Both the position numbers and the translations under genes were made by a program. Shown one piece after another: positions 62,232 through 64,000 of a DNA stretch of 64,000 nucleotides (position 1 is the first letter of the stretch; each line of letters opens with the position of its first letter). The notes beneath the pieces were generated by a model, which did not search any database, had not been told where the DNA came from, and saw only the letters and a list, made by a program, of their open reading frames with translations. Location of the stretch: positions 1,674,001 to 1,738,000 of the forward strand of contig CAVXJN010000003.1 in assembly GCA_963762165.1 (NCBI GenBank), read 5' to 3'. The stretch is from CAVXJN01 sp963762165. Lineage in GTDB: Bacteria > Pseudomonadota > Gammaproteobacteria > JASBUN01.

Positions 62232-64000
62232 TCAGGCGTGGGAGCGCGTCGGTTTGGGGTCGCCGGCGGGAACCGGTTGCGACAGTTCAGTCAAAGGCTT
62301 GGGGGCGGCCACGGCGTAGCCTTGAGCGTAGTCCACACCCATGTTGCGCAGCAGTTCCAAGGTGCTGGTTTCTTCTACGTATTCGGCGATGGTCGCGATC
62401 TCCATGACGTGGCCGATTTGATTGATGGCTTCGACCATGGCCCGGTCCATCGGATCGTCGAGCATATCGCGCACGAAAGTGCCGTCGATCTTGAGATAGT
62501 CCACCGGCAGTGTCTTGAGATAGCCGAACGAGCTGAGTCCGCTGCCGAAATCGTCCAGTGAAAACCGGCAGCCGCGTTCCTTGAGGCTGTTAATGAACTT
62601 TTGCGCCCGGCACAAGTTGGCGATGGCGGCGGTTTCGGTAATTTCGAAGCACAGCCGTTGCGCAAGCATTCCGGGCTGCGCGAGCTGGTGCAGGACGAAC
62701 TGCAGAAATTCGTCGTCGCACAAGGATTGTGCCGACAGGTTGATGGCCACGGAGGTTTCGGCGCAGCCGAAACCGGCACCCGGCGCCCGCAGTTGTTCCA
62801 GCGTGGTTTTTACCACCCAGCGGTCGATTTCGCCCATCAGATTGTAGCGCTCGGCTGCAGGAATGAACGCCATGGGTGGCACCAGTCGACCATCCTCATC
62901 CAGCATGCGCAGCAGGACTTCCCAATGTTCGTTGAATCCGTCCTGAAGCCGCTGGATCGGCTGCACGTACAGTACGAAGCGGTCTTCCTCCAGCGCGCGA
63001 CGTATGCGGTGAACCCACTCCATCTCGCCTTCATGACGCGCTACGGCATCGTCGTCCTGCAGATAGACGTGAACGCGGTTACGTCCCTGGTCCTTGGCTA
63101 CGTAACACGCTTTGTCCGCGGCGCTCAGCAAGTCGTATAAAGTACCGCTGCGCGTGCCGATGGGAACCATGCCGATACTGGCACTGCTGCTGAAGAATTT
63201 GTCGTCCCAAGCGAAACGCAGTTCGTGCAATATGCCGCGCACGCGTTCGACGATTTCGTGAGCGGAGTGGGCATTGGAGTCTTTGAGCAGGACCGCAAAC
63301 TCGTCGCCTCCCATGCGCGCCACGAGGTCGGAGTCGCGCAATTCCCGTTTCAGGTGCCCGGCGATCTGCTTCAACAGTTCGTCGCCCGCCATGTGTCCGC
63401 AGGTGTCGTTGATGACCTTGAACTGGTCGAGATCGATATAGCACAACCAGTGGTTCTGGTCCGGGTTACGGTGGACTTCGGCCAGCGTCTCCTGCAATTG
63501 CGACTCGAATTCGCGGCGATTGATCAAGCCGGTGAGGCTGTCGTGCCGCGCCTGGTGCGCGAGTTGAGTCGCAAGGGCACGGGTTTCGGTCACGTCCCGA
63601 AACACCAAAATGGTGCCGGCCATGCGGTTCTGCCAGCGATCCATGATGGGCGCTGCGGTGAATTCGATCGCCAAGTCGCGGCCATCGCGCCGAGTGAGCA
63701 GGGTGTCGGGTTCAGAGGAATGTACGCACCCGTCGCGCAGGGCGCGCGCCACCGGATCGGCGATCAAGCGGCGGTCGGACTCGCGCACCATGCGCATGAT
63801 CTTCAGCAGCGGGTTTCCAGCCGCTTCCGCGGAAGGCCACCCGGTCAACAACTCGGCGGTGATGTTGAGCCGCTCGATGCGGCCACTGGCGTCCGTGGTG
63901 ATTACGCCTTCGCCGATGGAATGCAATGTGATTTCGGCCCGTTCCTTTTCTGCGACCAGCTGCCGGGCGCTTTCGCCGGTGCGCCGAATCACGTAGACCG
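62232..64000 (-). CDS. PAS-GGDEF-EAL cyclic-di-GMP protein, N-terminus cut by window edge
   Basis: At least 588 residues; the frame is open to the edge, so the GTG at 63992 need not be the start. A PAS domain (about residues 20-130, IGEGVITTDASGRIERLN) is followed by GGDEF (RMGGDEFAVLL) with an RDSD allosteric I-site five residues before it, and then an EAL domain with HWEVLLRM (ExLxR), INLSAQSL, CFEITETAA, LDDFGSGLSSFGYLKTLP and YLKIDG. Metal-binding residues look intact, so both cyclase and phosphodiesterase activity are possible. It is convergent with hemN (3-bp gap). Confidence 0.9.
   Translation of the reverse strand, partial: VYVIRRTGESARQLVAEKERAEITLHSIGEGVITTDASGRIERLNITAELLTGWPSAEAAGNPLLKIMRMVRESDRRLIADPVARALRDGCVHSSEPDTLLTRRDGRDLAIEFTAAPIMDRWQNRMAGTILVFRDVTETRALATQLAHQARHDSLTGLINRREFESQLQETLAEVHRNPDQNHWLCYIDLDQFKVINDTCGHMAGDELLKQIAGHLKRELRDSDLVARMGGDEFAVLLKDSNAHSAHEIVERVRGILHELRFAWDDKFFSSSASIGMVPIGTRSGTLYDLLSAADKACYVAKDQGRNRVHVYLQDDDAVARHEGEMEWVHRIRRALEEDRFVLYVQPIQRLQDGFNEHWEVLLRMLDEDGRLVPPMAFIPAAERYNLMGEIDRWVVKTTLEQLRAPGAGFGCAETSVAINLSAQSLCDDEFLQFVLHQLAQPGMLAQRLCFEITETAAIANLCRAQKFINSLKERGCRFSLDDFGSGLSSFGYLKTLPVDYLKIDGTFVRDMLDDPMDRAMVEAINQIGHVMEIATIAEYVEETSTLELLRNMGVDYAQGYAVAAPKPLTELSQPVPAGDPKPTRSHA

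Noticed and set aside
1..64000. CRISPR arrays, insertion sequences, prophage or integrative elements
   Set aside because: No regularly spaced repeats, transposase, integrase or attachment-like duplications were seen.

Overview
The window is about 64 kb of GC-rich chromosome from a gammaproteobacterium. Gene order gives the best taxonomic evidence: tsaE-amidase-mutL-miaA-hfq-hflX-hflK-hflC-DUF2065-hisZ-purA-(tRNA-Leu)-rnr-rlmB-rpsF-priB-rpsR-DUF2232-rplI-dnaB-alr-radA is a backbone typical of that class. PriB, HisZ, a QueG-type reductase and a single-domain CbiX fit the same placement. Genus cannot be read from sequence alone; a member of the less-studied Chromatiales/Steroidobacterales-like gammaproteobacteria is a reasonable guess. 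No phage, insertion sequence, CRISPR array or rRNA operon was found.

Layout. 1-4.7 kb: small accessory genes (a BNR-repeat protein cut by the window edge, an MtfA-type metallopeptidase, YjdF, a HIT protein, a decayed thioredoxin-like gene, TspO, CbiX). 4.8-11.4 kb, minus strand: a tightly overlapping Bat/aerotolerance-type operon, moxR-DUF58-DUF4381-batA-batB/C-batD. 11.6-20.2 kb: a DUF938 methyltransferase, then a proteolysis/amide-ligation island (zinc metallopeptidase, transglutaminase fused to the putative amidoligase DUF2126, Anbu proteasome-like peptidase, circularly permuted ATP-grasp enzyme, alpha-E protein). 20.4-23.1 kb: a lipid-linked glycosylation cassette (GT2, LpxB N-terminal-like membrane protein, GT39/ArnT-like protein). 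23-32 kb: central carbon metabolism (ppc, glgA, gnd, zwf, pgi). 32-57 kb: the housekeeping backbone. 57-64 kb: two methyltransferases, a gamma-glutamylcyclotransferase-like protein, an organomercurial-lyase-like protein, small membrane proteins, hemN, and a PAS-GGDEF-EAL protein running off the right edge.

How the genes work together. gnd, zwf and pgi are consecutive and connect glucose-6-phosphate to the pentose phosphate route; glgA is divergent from gnd and stores glucose as glycogen; ppc supplies oxaloacetate. The Bat operon combines a MoxR AAA+ ATPase with membrane-anchored von Willebrand A proteins. The 12.2-20.2 kb island combines predicted amide-bond-forming enzymes with three predicted peptidases. 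It is the most interesting little-understood system here, although its gene association is already known from comparative genomics.

Sequence quality. Between about 21.4 and 45 kb, eight recognisable genes (a GT39 gene, ppc, gnd, an amidase, hflX, hflK, hflC, hisZ) carry fifteen apparent single-base indels, mostly insertions. Because the flanking protein sequence is perfectly conserved and several of these genes are core functions, assembly or consensus errors are the likeliest explanation. These genes are annotated as full-length CDS with the shifts noted. The thioredoxin-like remnant at 3.5-3.8 kb and a small broken ORF at 60.6-60.8 kb look more like real decay.
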